Positions 42,301 through 51,241 of a stretch of DNA of 64,000 nucleotides are shown piece by piece (the stretch's first letter is position 1; each line of letters opens with the position of its first letter). The DNA is taken from contig NZ_CP171363.1 of assembly GCF_046523945.1 (NCBI RefSeq), positions 1,054,001-1,118,000 on the forward strand, in the 5' to 3' direction. Made by a program: the position numbers and the translations under genes. This DNA is from Faucicola mancuniensis. GTDB lineage: Bacteria > Pseudomonadota > Gammaproteobacteria > Pseudomonadales > Moraxellaceae. Below the pieces are notes generated by a model. The model saw only the letters and a program-made list of their open reading frames with translations, searched no databases and was not told where the DNA came from.

Positions 42301-43785
42301 ATGCCAAATTCGCTAAGTCAGTTAGACTTAAAGCCCTTGCAACACTTTTCCCAAAACCTGCTTGCCAATTTGCGAGCCACAGGTTATATGCTGATGGGTT
42401 CAACCAAGGCGATTTATTGGGTAAAGCCGACCGTTTGGCAGTTTTTGTTTTTTGGGACGACCGCATTATTTAGCAATCTGTTGTTTTCGTGGCTTGCCAG
42501 TGATGAAAGTACGCATTTTAATCAACAAGGCTTGATTAGTTATTTGGTGTGGACGATGGTGATGTTGGTAGCAGGTTTGGTGCTTGCCAAACGCCATACC
42601 AATGCCAATTTGATTTTTGTGCCTGCAGTGCTGTGGTTGGTCGCTGATACCTTGATGGCGTTGCTACAAAGCTTGATTCAGTGGATATCGCATTACGGTT
42701 GGTTGCCTGCTTGGAGCTATGCGATTTTGCCGATATTTTTTACGGTGTTGTTTGTTTGGCAAGCGTTGGCATTGCTTTGGATTTTTGGTAAACAGTTGCG
42801 ATGGTCGTGGCTTGAGCGGGGTTTGATTTTGTTTGGGGCGTTTGTGGTGTTTAGCGTTTGGCAACAAAATGTCAAAACACAACCGATTTTCCAAGCCGAT
42901 GTCATACCGCCAACCATCAGCGAAGAGGCGTTTTACGCACAACAAAATTTGCTAGAAAATACCTTAAAAGATATATTGCCAGAGCGTCCAACGGTGCGTG
43001 ATTGGTACTTTTTGGGCGTGGCAGGTTATGGCGAGCAAGACGTTTTTCGTGCCGAAATTGAGCTAACCACCGAATTTTTGAACAACCAATTTGGCATGAT
43101 GGGGCGTTCGGTCAATTTGATTAATAATCCGATGACCTTGCAAGTATTGCCAATCGCCAGTAAAACCAGTATTGACAGGGCATTACAAGCGATTGCCAAA
43201 AAAATGAATGTAACCGAAGATGTGCTATTTTTGACCTTAACATCGCACGGTGGCGATAAACTGCTGGAAATGTCCAATCCACCGCTAGAGCTTGATGAAG
43301 TTGATGCCAAATGGTTACGCCAAAGCCTTGACAAATCTGGGATAAAATGGCGTGTCATCGTGGTATCTGCTTGTTATTCTGGCTCGTTTATTGATGATTT
43401 AAAATCGCCAACGACTTTGGTTATCACCGCATCAGCAAGCGACAAAGCATCTTTTGGTTGCACCAACGAAGCGGAATACACTTATTTTGGACAAGCATTT
43501 TTTGCCGAAAGTTTGCCAAAATTTCGCCGTTTTCAACCTGCCTTTGAAGAAGCGATTGTCAATATCGGCAAACGTGAAAGGTTGATGGGTTTTGAACCGT
43601 CCGAACCGCAATTTGTCATCGGTGAACAGATGAAAAGAATGTTGTCAGAGTTTGAAAAAAATCTAAAACCATTGGCACAAGACAATCCGCAAAAACCTGA
43701 AATCACCGAACAGCAACACAGCGAAACGACAACTTTACAGTTAGATAAACTTGATGAAAAAAGTTTGGCAAAATTGGTAGAATGA
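42301..43785 (+). CDS. Membrane-anchored C13-family (legumain-like) peptidase
   Basis: A 494-residue protein. Five to six hydrophobic segments occupy about residues 45-190. The soluble C-terminal part is a caspase/legumain-fold peptidase with catalytic His316 in LTLTSHGG and Cys358 in VVSACYSGSF, each at the end of a hydrophobic strand as in clan CD. A YFLGVAGYGEQDVFRAE stretch (about 236-252) opens the domain. The last 60 residues are Glu/Gln/Lys-rich. Bacterial C13 peptidases are widespread in gammaproteobacteria but their substrates are unknown. It stands alone, convergent with the GT4 gene. Confidence 0.85.
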   Translation: MPNSLSQLDLKPLQHFSQNLLANLRATGYMLMGSTKAIYWVKPTVWQFLFFGTTALFSNLLFSWLASDESTHFNQQGLISYLVWTMVMLVAGLVLAKRHTNANLIFVPAVLWLVADTLMALLQSLIQWISHYGWLPAWSYAILPIFFTVLFVWQALALLWIFGKQLRWSWLERGLILFGAFVVFSVWQQNVKTQPIFQADVIPPTISEEAFYAQQNLLENTLKDILPERPTVRDWYFLGVAGYGEQDVFRAEIELTTEFLNNQFGMMGRSVNLINNPMTLQVLPIASKTSIDRALQAIAKKMNVTEDVLFLTLTSHGGDKLLEMSNPPLELDEVDAKWLRQSLDKSGIKWRVIVVSACYSGSFIDDLKSPTTLVITASASDKASFGCTNEAEYTYFGQAFFAESLPKFRRFQPAFEEAIVNIGKRERLMGFEPSEPQFVIGEQMKRMLSEFEKNLKPLAQDNPQKPEITEQQHSETTTLQLDKLDEKSLAKLVE

Positions 43786-43794
43786 TGGTTTAAA

Positions 43795-45012
43795 TCATTG
43801 TTTTGGCAAGGTTTGGCTTTCGTTACGGCACAATTTTCGCTCGCTGATTTCGCTATTTTTGGGTTTTGGTTTGGTAGGTTTAGCCACTTTTTCTGGGTGG
43901 GTGATTTTTAACAATTCTTCATATAAGTCAATGGTTTGTTCAACGGTTTGTTGTTGGGTAAATTCATTGCTCATCTGTGGGCGAGAGACGTTTTTGAGCT
44001 GGGTTTTTACCACTTTACAAAGCGATTTTGCGGTAATATCTTTAACCAAACCTTGTGGAAACAGCTCGCTTAACAGTTCGCTATAAATCCCCAAATTCCA
44101 TGCCACCACAGGCGTACCTAGATGAATGGCTTTTAGCACGTTGATACCGATACTTTCAGGCTGATTGGCAAGACCGACCACGACATTGGCGGCAGACAGC
44201 CACTCTCGGCTATCGTTAAAGCGTTTGCCAACAAAAGTAAAGTAATTATCCAAATTTAACGCACGACTGCGTTGCAAAAACTGCTCCACATACAGATTTT
44301 CTCGACCATCATCGTCCATGATAATCACATGAATGTTGGGAATGCTTTCTTTTAGATTGCCAACGATGTCAAATAGCCATTGTTGCCCTTTGCCATAGTC
44401 CAGCGTATTGGGAAATATCACCCATTTTTTGTGCTCAAGATTGGGATATTCGGCAAAAATTTGACGTAACCAATACACAGATGGGTGATGGCGATAAATA
44501 AATTTGCGAATATCTACGCCACGATAAATACGAGTAATCGTGGTATCATCATACTCATCGTGATGGGCTTTGATATATTCAGTTACGCTGTTTGATACGC
44601 TAATCAGATGGTCAGCCTCAAAAATCGCCTTATTATAAGCGGTGGTCGAATAATAACCGTAAATGGTCGCAATGGTAATCGGACGATACGCTATCGGCAC
44701 AAGTTGTAACGCCCATTTTAGCACCCACGCAGGCGTGCGAGAATGCACATGAATAATATCAGGGCGATGGTGATTAATCAGCCGAACCAACGGAATCACC
44801 GACCACAGCGAAGACCAAGTATGTTTTTCCATAGACAAAGGAACATACACACCGCCATCACGCTTTAGGCGTAAAGCCAGTTCATTGCTTTTTGGGGTGC
44901 TTGCCACAATGACGGATTGATGACCTTTTTTGATTAACAAGCGATTTAACGAAAAAATACCACGTTCATCTTCATCATGATACAAAGATGACAGCAGTCG
45001 CATAACTTTCAT
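43795..45012 (-). CDS. Glycosyltransferase family 4 protein
   Basis: A 405-residue GT-B glycosyltransferase, probably acting on lipooligosaccharide or another surface glycan at the inner membrane. PDIIHVHSRTPAWVLKWAL near residue 84, IYRGVDIRKF near 160, VIFPNTLDYGKGQQWLF near 198 and the donor-binding Glu region QPESIGINVLKAIHLGTPVVAW near 290 mark the GT4 family. The C-terminal 40 residues are a Lys/Pro-rich tail. No other glycan genes are adjacent, so the acceptor is unknown. Confidence 0.83.
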   Translation of the reverse strand: MKVMRLLSSLYHDEDERGIFSLNRLLIKKGHQSVIVASTPKSNELALRLKRDGGVYVPLSMEKHTWSSLWSVIPLVRLINHHRPDIIHVHSRTPAWVLKWALQLVPIAYRPITIATIYGYYSTTAYNKAIFEADHLISVSNSVTEYIKAHHDEYDDTTITRIYRGVDIRKFIYRHHPSVYWLRQIFAEYPNLEHKKWVIFPNTLDYGKGQQWLFDIVGNLKESIPNIHVIIMDDDGRENLYVEQFLQRSRALNLDNYFTFVGKRFNDSREWLSAANVVVGLANQPESIGINVLKAIHLGTPVVAWNLGIYSELLSELFPQGLVKDITAKSLCKVVKTQLKNVSRPQMSNEFTQQQTVEQTIDLYEELLKITHPEKVAKPTKPKPKNSEISERKLCRNESQTLPKQ

Positions 45013-45071
45013 GGTGTGTTTAACCCACGCTACAAATTTTTTATCAGTCTAATTTTTTATCAATTTAAAAA

Positions 45072-45101
45072 TAAAAAAGCGAGCCTAAAATAGACTCACT
45101 T
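45072..45101 (-). terminator. Terminator of the rpmB-rpmG operon
   Basis: On the minus strand GTGAGTC and GGCTCGC pair (two G-U pairs) around an AT loop and are followed by T6. Confidence 0.65.
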
Positions 45102-45182
45102 ATCATATCATACAACTGCCAAAAACGTCATCAAAAAACCAACGCTAAGTAAGCTGTGAAATTGGCATAAAAAAACTGCCAA

Positions 45183-45338
45183 TTATTTGATTTTTGCTTC
45201 TTTAAAAATCACGTGCTGACGTACAACTGGGTCAAACTTTTTGATTTCCATTTTGTTTGGCATGGTACGTTTGTTTTTGGTCGTGGTGTAAAAATAACCC
45301 GTACCTGCTGACGAAACTAATTTGATTTTATCTCTCAT
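45183..45338 (-). CDS. rpmG: 50S ribosomal protein L33
   Basis: A 51-residue ribosomal protein too short for usual ORF cut-offs. The sequence starts MRDKIKLVSSAGTGYFYTTT and contains KNKRTMPNKMEIKKFDP, the standard gammaproteobacterial L33 without zinc-binding cysteines. A GGAGCAATAG ribosome site precedes the ATG at 45338. It follows rpmB by about 40 bp on the same strand, the usual rpmB-rpmG operon. Confidence 0.95.
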   Translation of the reverse strand: MRDKIKLVSSAGTGYFYTTTKNKRTMPNKMEIKKFDPVVRQHVIFKEAKIK

Positions 45339-45379
45339 CGCTATTGCTCCAAATAAATATTAAGTTTTGGCAAAAAAAA

Positions 45380-45616
45380 TTAAATTTTTTCGCCACGAGC
45401 ACGCATGTCCGCTAAAACTTGGTCAATACCAACTTTATCAATCATACGCATACCTTTTGCAGATAAACGTAGGCGAACAAAACGGTTTTCGCTTTCAACC
45501 CAAAAGCGATGGTTGTGTAGGTTTGGCAGAAAACGACGGCGGGTTTTGTTGTTTGCGTGAGAAACATTGTTACCTACCGCTGGGCGTTTTCCAGTCACTT
45601 GACATACTCGAGACAT
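45380..45616 (-). CDS. rpmB: 50S ribosomal protein L28
   Basis: A 78-residue large-subunit ribosomal protein. MSRVCQVTGKRPAVGNNVSH and the following NNKTRRRFLPNLHNHRFWVE are the standard L28 sequence; it lacks the second zinc-binding pair, as in E. coli. A TAGGAG ribosome site lies just upstream. It is the first gene of the rpmB-rpmG operon. Confidence 0.95.
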   Translation of the reverse strand: MSRVCQVTGKRPAVGNNVSHANNKTRRRFLPNLHNHRFWVESENRFVRLRLSAKGMRMIDKVGIDQVLADMRARGEKI

Positions 45617-46076
45617 GGCTTACTCCTAATCGGTGTGCATGAGGGTCGCTCATGCCAAAATCTGGTTGATAAATAAGGTACGCTATTATAACATAGCCGA
45701 TACGATATCTTATCAAAGTTATCTATTAATATTTTTTATCAAAAATCTTATTTGTAAAAGTTTTTTCAATAAAAAATTTAAGGTTAATTTAAAGGGGCTA
45801 TTTATACCATTTTTTGCCACAAAAAGCAATAAAAAACTTATAAAAAGTCTTGATTTTGGATAAAGTTCACTTTTTTATTTAAGTTTGGTTTAAATAAAAA
45901 CAACCATTTTTGCACATAAAAAGGCTAGATTATGGTGGGTTTTTGTGCTAATATGATTTTATTTATCAAATATGTATATATTTTGCTATTATTTTTCTTT
46001 TTTTATAAAAATGTGTTAATTTTTATCGTTTTTAGTGGTTAAGAATGTTCGTAAAAGTTTGCCAATAGGGGGTATG
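45617..46076. other. 460-bp AT-rich spacer between divergent rpmB and nhaA
   Basis: I see no gene here. It must contain the promoters of the ribosomal operon and of nhaA. Long A/T runs and a short dyad near 45880-45900 are present, but none is strong enough to name. Confidence 0.5.
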
Positions 46077-47303
46077 ATGACTTATCAAAATGTTAGACAA
46101 AAAATTAAGGCGTTTTTTGCCCTTGATATGGCAGGTGGCATTGTGCTGGCGTTGTCGGCTATTCTTGCGATGATTGTGGCAAATTCGCCTTTATATAGCT
46201 TGTATAATCATTGGCTTGAGTTGCCGATTATTGTGCAGATTGGCAGTTTAAAGATTGACCATGATGCGGTGCATTGGATTAATGATGGCTTGATGGTGAT
46301 TTTTTTCTTTTTGGTGGGGCTTGAGTTAAAGCGTGAGGTGCTGATAGGCGAGCTGTCTGATGTCAAAAAGGTGATTTTGCCTGCGTTGGCGGCGGTGGGT
46401 GGTATGTTAGTGCCTGCGTTGTTTTATGCGGGATTTAATCAGCATGATGCAACTTTGTTAAAAGGTTGGGCGATTCCTGCGGCGACTGATATTGCCTTTG
46501 CGTTGGGTGTGTTGATGTTGCTTGGCAAGCGTGTGCCGTTGGCGTTAAAGGTGTTTTTGGCATCTATTGCGATTTTTGATGACATTGGGGCAATTTTGGT
46601 GATTGCTCTGTTTTATTCGCATGGTCTGTCTTGGACGGCATTGGGGATTGTGGCGGTTACGTTGTTGGTGCTGTATTTGATGAACCGCATGAACGTAACT
46701 CGCACGACTGCATATGTTATGGTCGGTTTAATTATGTGGGTGGCGATGTTAAAATCGGGTATTCATGCGACATTGGCTGGCGTGTTGCTTGCGATGTTTA
46801 TTCCTTTAACCAATGATAATGACCCAAATCATTCGCCTTTAGAAACCTTGGAGCATGATTTGCATGAAACGGTTACGTTTGTGGTATTACCGATTTTTGC
46901 GTTTGCCAATGCAGGCATTCATCTAAGTGGTAGCGGTGTGGGGCAGCTATTTCACAGTGTACCGCTTGGCATTGCGTTGGGATTGGTGCTTGGCAAGCCA
47001 ATTGGCGTGATGGTGTTTAGTTGGCTTGGCGTGAAGTTGGGCTTGGCAAGTTTGCCGGAAAATGTGTGTTGGAAACAAGTGCTGGGCGTGGCGTTGCTGT
47101 GTGGTATTGGTTTTACCATGAGTTTGTTTATCGGTGGGCTTGCATTTGGCGGTATTGAAGACAAGGCATTTGATGAGCGATTGGGTATTGTGATGGGGTC
47201 GGTGATTGCTGGCGTGTTGGGCTATGTTTGGTTAAATAAAGTGTTGCCAAAAGTTGAAAACAATGAATTTGAAGCGTCAAAAGACCACACTTATATTCCT
47301 TGA
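46077..47303 (+). CDS. nhaA: Na+/H+ antiporter NhaA
   Basis: Inner-membrane antiporter that exports sodium in exchange for protons. The protein of 408 residues has about twelve membrane segments. The ion-binding aspartates are in PAATDIAFALGVL and the adjacent IFDDIGAILVIAL, corresponding to the discontinuous helix and Asp-Asp pair of the family. HWINDGLMVIFFFLVGLELKRE is the family signature. The start at 46077 follows a strong AGGGGGT site; an ATG directly before (46074) is a close alternative. Confidence 0.92.
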   Translation: MTYQNVRQKIKAFFALDMAGGIVLALSAILAMIVANSPLYSLYNHWLELPIIVQIGSLKIDHDAVHWINDGLMVIFFFLVGLELKREVLIGELSDVKKVILPALAAVGGMLVPALFYAGFNQHDATLLKGWAIPAATDIAFALGVLMLLGKRVPLALKVFLASIAIFDDIGAILVIALFYSHGLSWTALGIVAVTLLVLYLMNRMNVTRTTAYVMVGLIMWVAMLKSGIHATLAGVLLAMFIPLTNDNDPNHSPLETLEHDLHETVTFVVLPIFAFANAGIHLSGSGVGQLFHSVPLGIALGLVLGKPIGVMVFSWLGVKLGLASLPENVCWKQVLGVALLCGIGFTMSLFIGGLAFGGIEDKAFDERLGIVMGSVIAGVLGYVWLNKVLPKVENNEFEASKDHTYIP

Positions 47304-47320
47304 TGTTTGTTAAATAAACT

Positions 47321-47352
47321 GAAAAAAGCCAAGATTGTCTTGGCTTTTTTTG
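47321..47352. terminator. Bidirectional rho-independent terminator
   Basis: AAGCCAAGA and TCTTGGCTT pair around TTG with A6 and T7 flanks, between convergent nhaA and uvrC. Confidence 0.87.
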
Positions 47353-47412
47353 TTAAAATTTTAGGACAAATGTAAAGTTTTTATAAAGCGAAACGAGTCA
47401 TCAGCCTAAAAA

Positions 47413-49281
47413 TCAGCCATGCAACACTTTATAAATGGTATTTGCCATCACTTTGCCAATGCCATTGACTTGTTCAATTTCATCTTGCGAAGCCCCGAGC
47501 AACTGTTGTAATCCGCCAAAATGATTCAACAAATCTCGTCTGCGTTTTTCACCCAAGCCCGGAATCACTTCTAAAACCGAACTAGAACGGCGTTTGTCCC
47601 GCTTTTTGCGGTGAGCAGTGATGGCAAAACGGTGGGCTTCGTCCCGAATGTGCATAATCAAATGCAACGCCTTGCTATCGGACGGTAAATCCATTGGTTC
47701 ATGATGGATAAAATGTAGCACTTCTAGCCCAGCTTTTCGCCCTTCGCCTTTTGCCACGCCAATTAGTAAAGTTTGATTTAAAATGCCAAGCTCGGTTAGC
47801 ACATCTTTTGCCATATTAAGCTGACCCTTACCACCGTCAATCAGTAACACATCAGGCAACGGATTTTTGCTATATCGGCGTGTCAAAGCCTGTTTCATCG
47901 CCCCATAATCATCGCCCCCTGTGATACCATGAATGGCGTACTGGCGGTAATCTCGTTTTCGCAATCCGCCTGTATCGCAGACCACGCAACTGGCAATGGT
48001 TGCTTCCCCCATCGTGTGCGAAATGTCAAAACACTCAATCCTATCCAAAGTTTTGCCGTTTAACACATCGTGTAAAACGCCTTGTAAGGCTTGATAACGC
48101 TGATGAATTTCCAAATAATCGCCGAGTTTGGTTTGCAACGCATTTTTCACATTCATGTTAGCAAGGGTCAGCCATTCGGCACGTTGTTCACGAACCTTTT
48201 GTTTTAACACGACTTTTTTGTTAAAAGTTTGGCTTAACGCTTCGGTCATCGCCTGTTGGTCTGGAATGTCGTGGCTTAAAATAATTTCGTCTGGCAAATC
48301 ATCGCTAATTTGAAAATAAAATGAGCTGATAAATGCCGACAAATTTTCGCCAATATCATTATGGCTATCCACATCAGGAAAATAACTGTTACCACCGAGC
48401 ATTTGTCCGTTTCTTACATTCATCACATGAACGCAAGTCATGCCCGCCTGCGTGTCAATAGCGATGATATCGGCTTCGCCTTTGACGGTATAGACCGCCT
48501 GTTTGGCTTGCACATCACGAATCATGGTCAGTTGGTCACGGTAAAAAACCGCCTGTTCAAAGTTTAATTCTTCGGCAGATTTTTCCATTTTGGCAATGAT
48601 GGCTTGTTGAATATCGTTGCCTTCGCCTTTTAAAAAACGAATGGTATTATTGACATCGTCAAGGTATTCTTCTTGAGATACCAAGCCGACACAGGGGGCT
48701 TTACAGCGTTTGATTTGGTATTCCAAACAAGGGCGTTTGCGAGCGGAAAAAAACGCATTGGAACATTGGCGAACCATAAACATTTTTTGCATAAGTAGCA
48801 AGGTTTGTTTTGCTGAATGGGCGGATGGAAAAGGTCCAAAAAATTTGCCTTTTTGGTGCTGACCCTTGCCACGCCCATAGGCAAGGCGTGGAAATTTGTC
48901 GGTAGAAACAAATACATACAAATACGATTTGTCATCACGTAACAGCACGTTGTAGGGCGGACGATGCAGTTTGATAAGATTTTGTTCCAGCAATAATGCT
49001 TCGGTTTCACTGCGGGTGATGATGGTTTCAATGTTGTCAATGCGTTGCACCAAGGCACGAGTTTTTGGGTGGTCAATGGTTTTGGCAAAGTAGCTATTGA
49101 CACGGTTTTTGAGCGATTTGGCTTTGCCGACATAAAGAATATCGCCATTTTTGCCAAGCATTTTATAGACACCGGGTAAGTTTGGCAGACGTTTTAACAA
49201 GTGGTTTAGGTGTTGTTTTTTTTCGGTTTGAGAATTTGGTGGGGTTGTGTTATTTGGCATTTTTATTGATATGTTTGACAA
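47413..49281 (-). CDS. uvrC: Excinuclease ABC subunit C
   Basis: Makes both cuts in nucleotide excision repair. The 622-residue protein has the N-terminal GIY-YIG domain (LPGVYKMLGKNGDILYVGKAKSLKNR, about residues 34-60), the UVR motif around residues 217-252, the RNase H-like domain with FDISHTMGEATIASCVV and DVLLIDGGKGQLN, and C-terminal helix-hairpin-helix motifs (EVIPGLGEKRRRDLL). Length equals the E. coli 610 within a few residues. The real start may be the ATG at 49260, seven codons in. Confidence 0.95.
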   Translation of the reverse strand: MSNISIKMPNNTTPPNSQTEKKQHLNHLLKRLPNLPGVYKMLGKNGDILYVGKAKSLKNRVNSYFAKTIDHPKTRALVQRIDNIETIITRSETEALLLEQNLIKLHRPPYNVLLRDDKSYLYVFVSTDKFPRLAYGRGKGQHQKGKFFGPFPSAHSAKQTLLLMQKMFMVRQCSNAFFSARKRPCLEYQIKRCKAPCVGLVSQEEYLDDVNNTIRFLKGEGNDIQQAIIAKMEKSAEELNFEQAVFYRDQLTMIRDVQAKQAVYTVKGEADIIAIDTQAGMTCVHVMNVRNGQMLGGNSYFPDVDSHNDIGENLSAFISSFYFQISDDLPDEIILSHDIPDQQAMTEALSQTFNKKVVLKQKVREQRAEWLTLANMNVKNALQTKLGDYLEIHQRYQALQGVLHDVLNGKTLDRIECFDISHTMGEATIASCVVCDTGGLRKRDYRQYAIHGITGGDDYGAMKQALTRRYSKNPLPDVLLIDGGKGQLNMAKDVLTELGILNQTLLIGVAKGEGRKAGLEVLHFIHHEPMDLPSDSKALHLIMHIRDEAHRFAITAHRKKRDKRRSSSVLEVIPGLGEKRRRDLLNHFGGLQQLLGASQDEIEQVNGIGKVMANTIYKVLHG

Positions 49282-49428
49282 TTTTATTCTATATTACGTT
49301 AATTTGATGATTTTTCAATAAAAATCGTATGCAAAAATCACACAAAATCACACTACAAACATTGATAAAATGTTTTTAAAATGATATAAAAGTTAATTTT
49401 AACTTGTGTTTAAAAGTTGGAGATAATC

Positions 49429-49575
49429 ATGCTGGCACATTACACTTTAACCATTGAACAGCCTTTAATAGAGCAAGCCAATCATTATGCAAAAGCACAT
49501 AATGTTAGTATCACGGTGATGTCACCAACTGCGTTTTTACAAACAACAAATCTAAAAACAACAAACTACAATTAA
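49429..49575 (+). CDS. Short antitoxin-like ORF (48 aa), probably truncated
   Basis: MLAHYTLTIEQPLIEQANHY followed by AKAHNVSITVM matches the ribbon-helix-helix start of DUF6364-type antitoxins (strand LTI, then EQAxxYAKxxxxSI). The C-terminal half, normally ending in a toxin-binding helix, is replaced by an unrelated Thr/Asn-rich tail. A TTGGAG ribosome site lies at 49417. No toxin gene is adjacent; a PIN-domain start is found at 52054 on the other strand. It is 11 bp upstream of the secretin-like gene and could be its leader ORF. Confidence 0.5.
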   Translation: MLAHYTLTIEQPLIEQANHYAKAHNVSITVMSPTAFLQTTNLKTTNYN

Positions 49576-49585
49576 ACCAAGTATC

Positions 49586-50362
49586 ATGAAACCATCAAAA
49601 AAAACACTTACCGCATTATGCTTAATATTCGCTACGGTTAGCCACGCCGAAACGTATGTCGTAGATACCTTAGGCGGTGAAAGCCTGCAACCGATTATCC
49701 AAAATCAGCTTAACCAACTGCCAAATGGCGGTAACGTCATGGTTTATCAACAACGCCTGATTATCAACACCACGCCCCAAAACTACCAACAAATCAGCCA
49801 ATTTATCCGTCAAATTGACATATTACCACAGACTTTAACTGTCTCGGTGCGTGTCGGCAGTCGTGGCTATAGCCATCAAAATACAGGTTATGGACAAATC
49901 GGCATGGTGAACAGCCAATTGTATGTCAATGGACAATGGCAAAACAACCAATCTCAAAGTCAGTCGCAACAGTTTTTTCAAATAAAAACGCTATCAGGCA
50001 AACCTGCCCAAATCGGGCTGTCGCAACTCATGCCCACCACACAAATCTACACCCGCTATCGTAACTATCGCCCACAAGTGTGGATAGGAAAAACGTTACT
50101 GACGGCAGAGCAGGGCATTAGCGTATTGCCAACCGCTTTGCCAAATGGTCAAGTATCGCTCAATATCAGCCAAAGTAATGGCAAATTTAGCCAGTATAAT
50201 GGGCAAACCATGCTGAACAGCCAACAATTAAGCAATAGCATAGTGCTATCGCCAAATCAGTGGACGACTATCGGTTTTATCAGTACCCAAAGCGAGCAAA
50301 ATGGCAGTTATGGCAATGTGTCGGTTAATGAACAATTGCCGATAGAAATTATGGTGAATTAA
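49586..50362 (+). CDS. Exported secretin-N-domain-like protein
   Basis: A 258-residue protein with a signal peptide (cleavage near SHAETY). Residues about 24-90 have the pattern of a secretin N1 (NolW-like) domain: VMVYQQRLIINTTPQNYQQI then FIRQIDILPQTLTVSVRV. Residues about 170-258 keep weak features of a secretin barrel domain such as GISVLPTALPNGQVSLNIS, but the pore-forming region is too short for a real channel. A Gln/Ser-rich stretch (NNQSQSQSQQ) lies between. It may be a periplasmic accessory protein; no secretion or pilus genes are adjacent. Confidence 0.6.
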   Translation: MKPSKKTLTALCLIFATVSHAETYVVDTLGGESLQPIIQNQLNQLPNGGNVMVYQQRLIINTTPQNYQQISQFIRQIDILPQTLTVSVRVGSRGYSHQNTGYGQIGMVNSQLYVNGQWQNNQSQSQSQQFFQIKTLSGKPAQIGLSQLMPTTQIYTRYRNYRPQVWIGKTLLTAEQGISVLPTALPNGQVSLNISQSNGKFSQYNGQTMLNSQQLSNSIVLSPNQWTTIGFISTQSEQNGSYGNVSVNEQLPIEIMVN

Positions 50363-50375
50363 GAAATGGATAAAC

Positions 50376-50409
50376 AAAACAAGTAAAAAACTGGTTATTT
50401 GTTTTTTGA
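50376..50409. terminator. Weak terminator between convergent genes
   Basis: AAACAAGTAA can pair with TTATTTGTTT (one G-U pair) around a short loop, with T runs on either side, between the secretin-like gene and darP. Confidence 0.4.
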
Positions 50410-50904
50410 TAAAATCGCCACTTGACGGATATAGGTGTGTAAATCATTGACACTCTCAATCATTAATTCATCGTCTTTTGTATAATCGGCATAGGCAATC
50501 CAAATCAATAATTGTTTAACACTGTTAAATTCACTATTAAAAAAAGTTTTGGTAAATTGTTTTAGCGTGTTTTCATCTTGCAAGTTTAAGCGAGTTTGCC
50601 AACTTTCAATTTTGGCTTGTTGCTCTGGGCTAAAGGTCGCACGGAATAGATATTCAACAATAGCGTGCGGTTCTTCTTCTGCTAAGAGTTTACCCATACG
50701 TTTGATATGGCGTTTGCGGGCTTCATGGCTTGTAATGTCGTTAAGTTGTAACAAATCGTCTAAAAAAAACTCACTTGCAGGTAGGTTTTTCATTTGTTTT
50801 TTGGATAGGTTCGCCAGTGGTTCGGCAAGTTGTTGCAGGCGTTCACGGGCTTTTTTTTGTTCGGTACGACTGACGGTCATATCCATTTCGCCAAAATTTA
50901 GCAT
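50395..50904 (-). CDS. darP: Ribosome-associated protein DarP (YjgA, DUF615)
   Basis: A 169-residue protein that helps late maturation of the 50S subunit. The family signature is visible in SRTEQKKARERLQQLAEPLA and DDLLQLNDITSHEARKRHIKRMGKLLAEEE. The start at 50904 has an AGGAAA site; the frame opens 30 codons earlier, but that part is read from the flank next to the IS605-type element and does not belong to the family. Confidence 0.87.
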   Translation of the reverse strand: MLNFGEMDMTVSRTEQKKARERLQQLAEPLANLSKKQMKNLPASEFFLDDLLQLNDITSHEARKRHIKRMGKLLAEEEPHAIVEYLFRATFSPEQQAKIESWQTRLNLQDENTLKQFTKTFFNSEFNSVKQLLIWIAYADYTKDDELMIESVNDLHTYIRQVAILSKNK

Positions 50905-51004
50905 TTTTGGTTTCCTATTATTTTGTTTAAAATCGTTGTCGGCTATCGCTAACCGCTTGTAAAATATCGTTTTGGCTAATGCTTGGTACGTCAATGCCTT
51001 TAAC
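50905..51004 (-). other. Remains of a gene end next to IS605-type copy B
   Basis: The minus strand reads KGIDVPSISQNDILQAVSDS then RQRF and a TAA, which looks like the C-terminus of an AbrB/MazE-type antitoxin (Gly-Leu/Ile-X-Pro-X-Ile-Ser...Ile). It ends just upstream of darP. The N-terminal part is missing because of the IS605-type insertion or a related deletion. Confidence 0.3.
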
Positions 51005-51037
51005 TTATCGTGCGTAATTCTCCACCTATAATCTTTC

Positions 51038-51057
51038 TTGCGAAGCAGTGCTTCTCA
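51038..51057 (+). repeat. 20-bp palindromic core, copy in IS605-type copy B
   Basis: TTGCGAAGCAGTGCTTCTCA, as in copy A, within the CTCCACCT/AGGTGGAG hairpin. Confidence 0.8.
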
Positions 51058-51241
51058 GGTGGAGATGTAAGCACTAACGCCCCAATCAGGGCGTTCTTGT
51101 TTTTCGATATACTGTCTAATTGTATCAATGGTAGCACCACCAGTCGTTAGCAAACAAATGGGATTTTAGTTGATTATTCATAATTGACACCAAATGGAAG
51201 TAATGCTAAATTATACCCATATTTCAATTGCCTAACAAGCC

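Noticed and set aside
50905..50994. Longer DarP start (MTYQALAKTIFYK...)
   Set aside because: Those codons belong to the disrupted gene remains next to the IS605-type element in another frame; the AGGAAA site supports the start at 50904.
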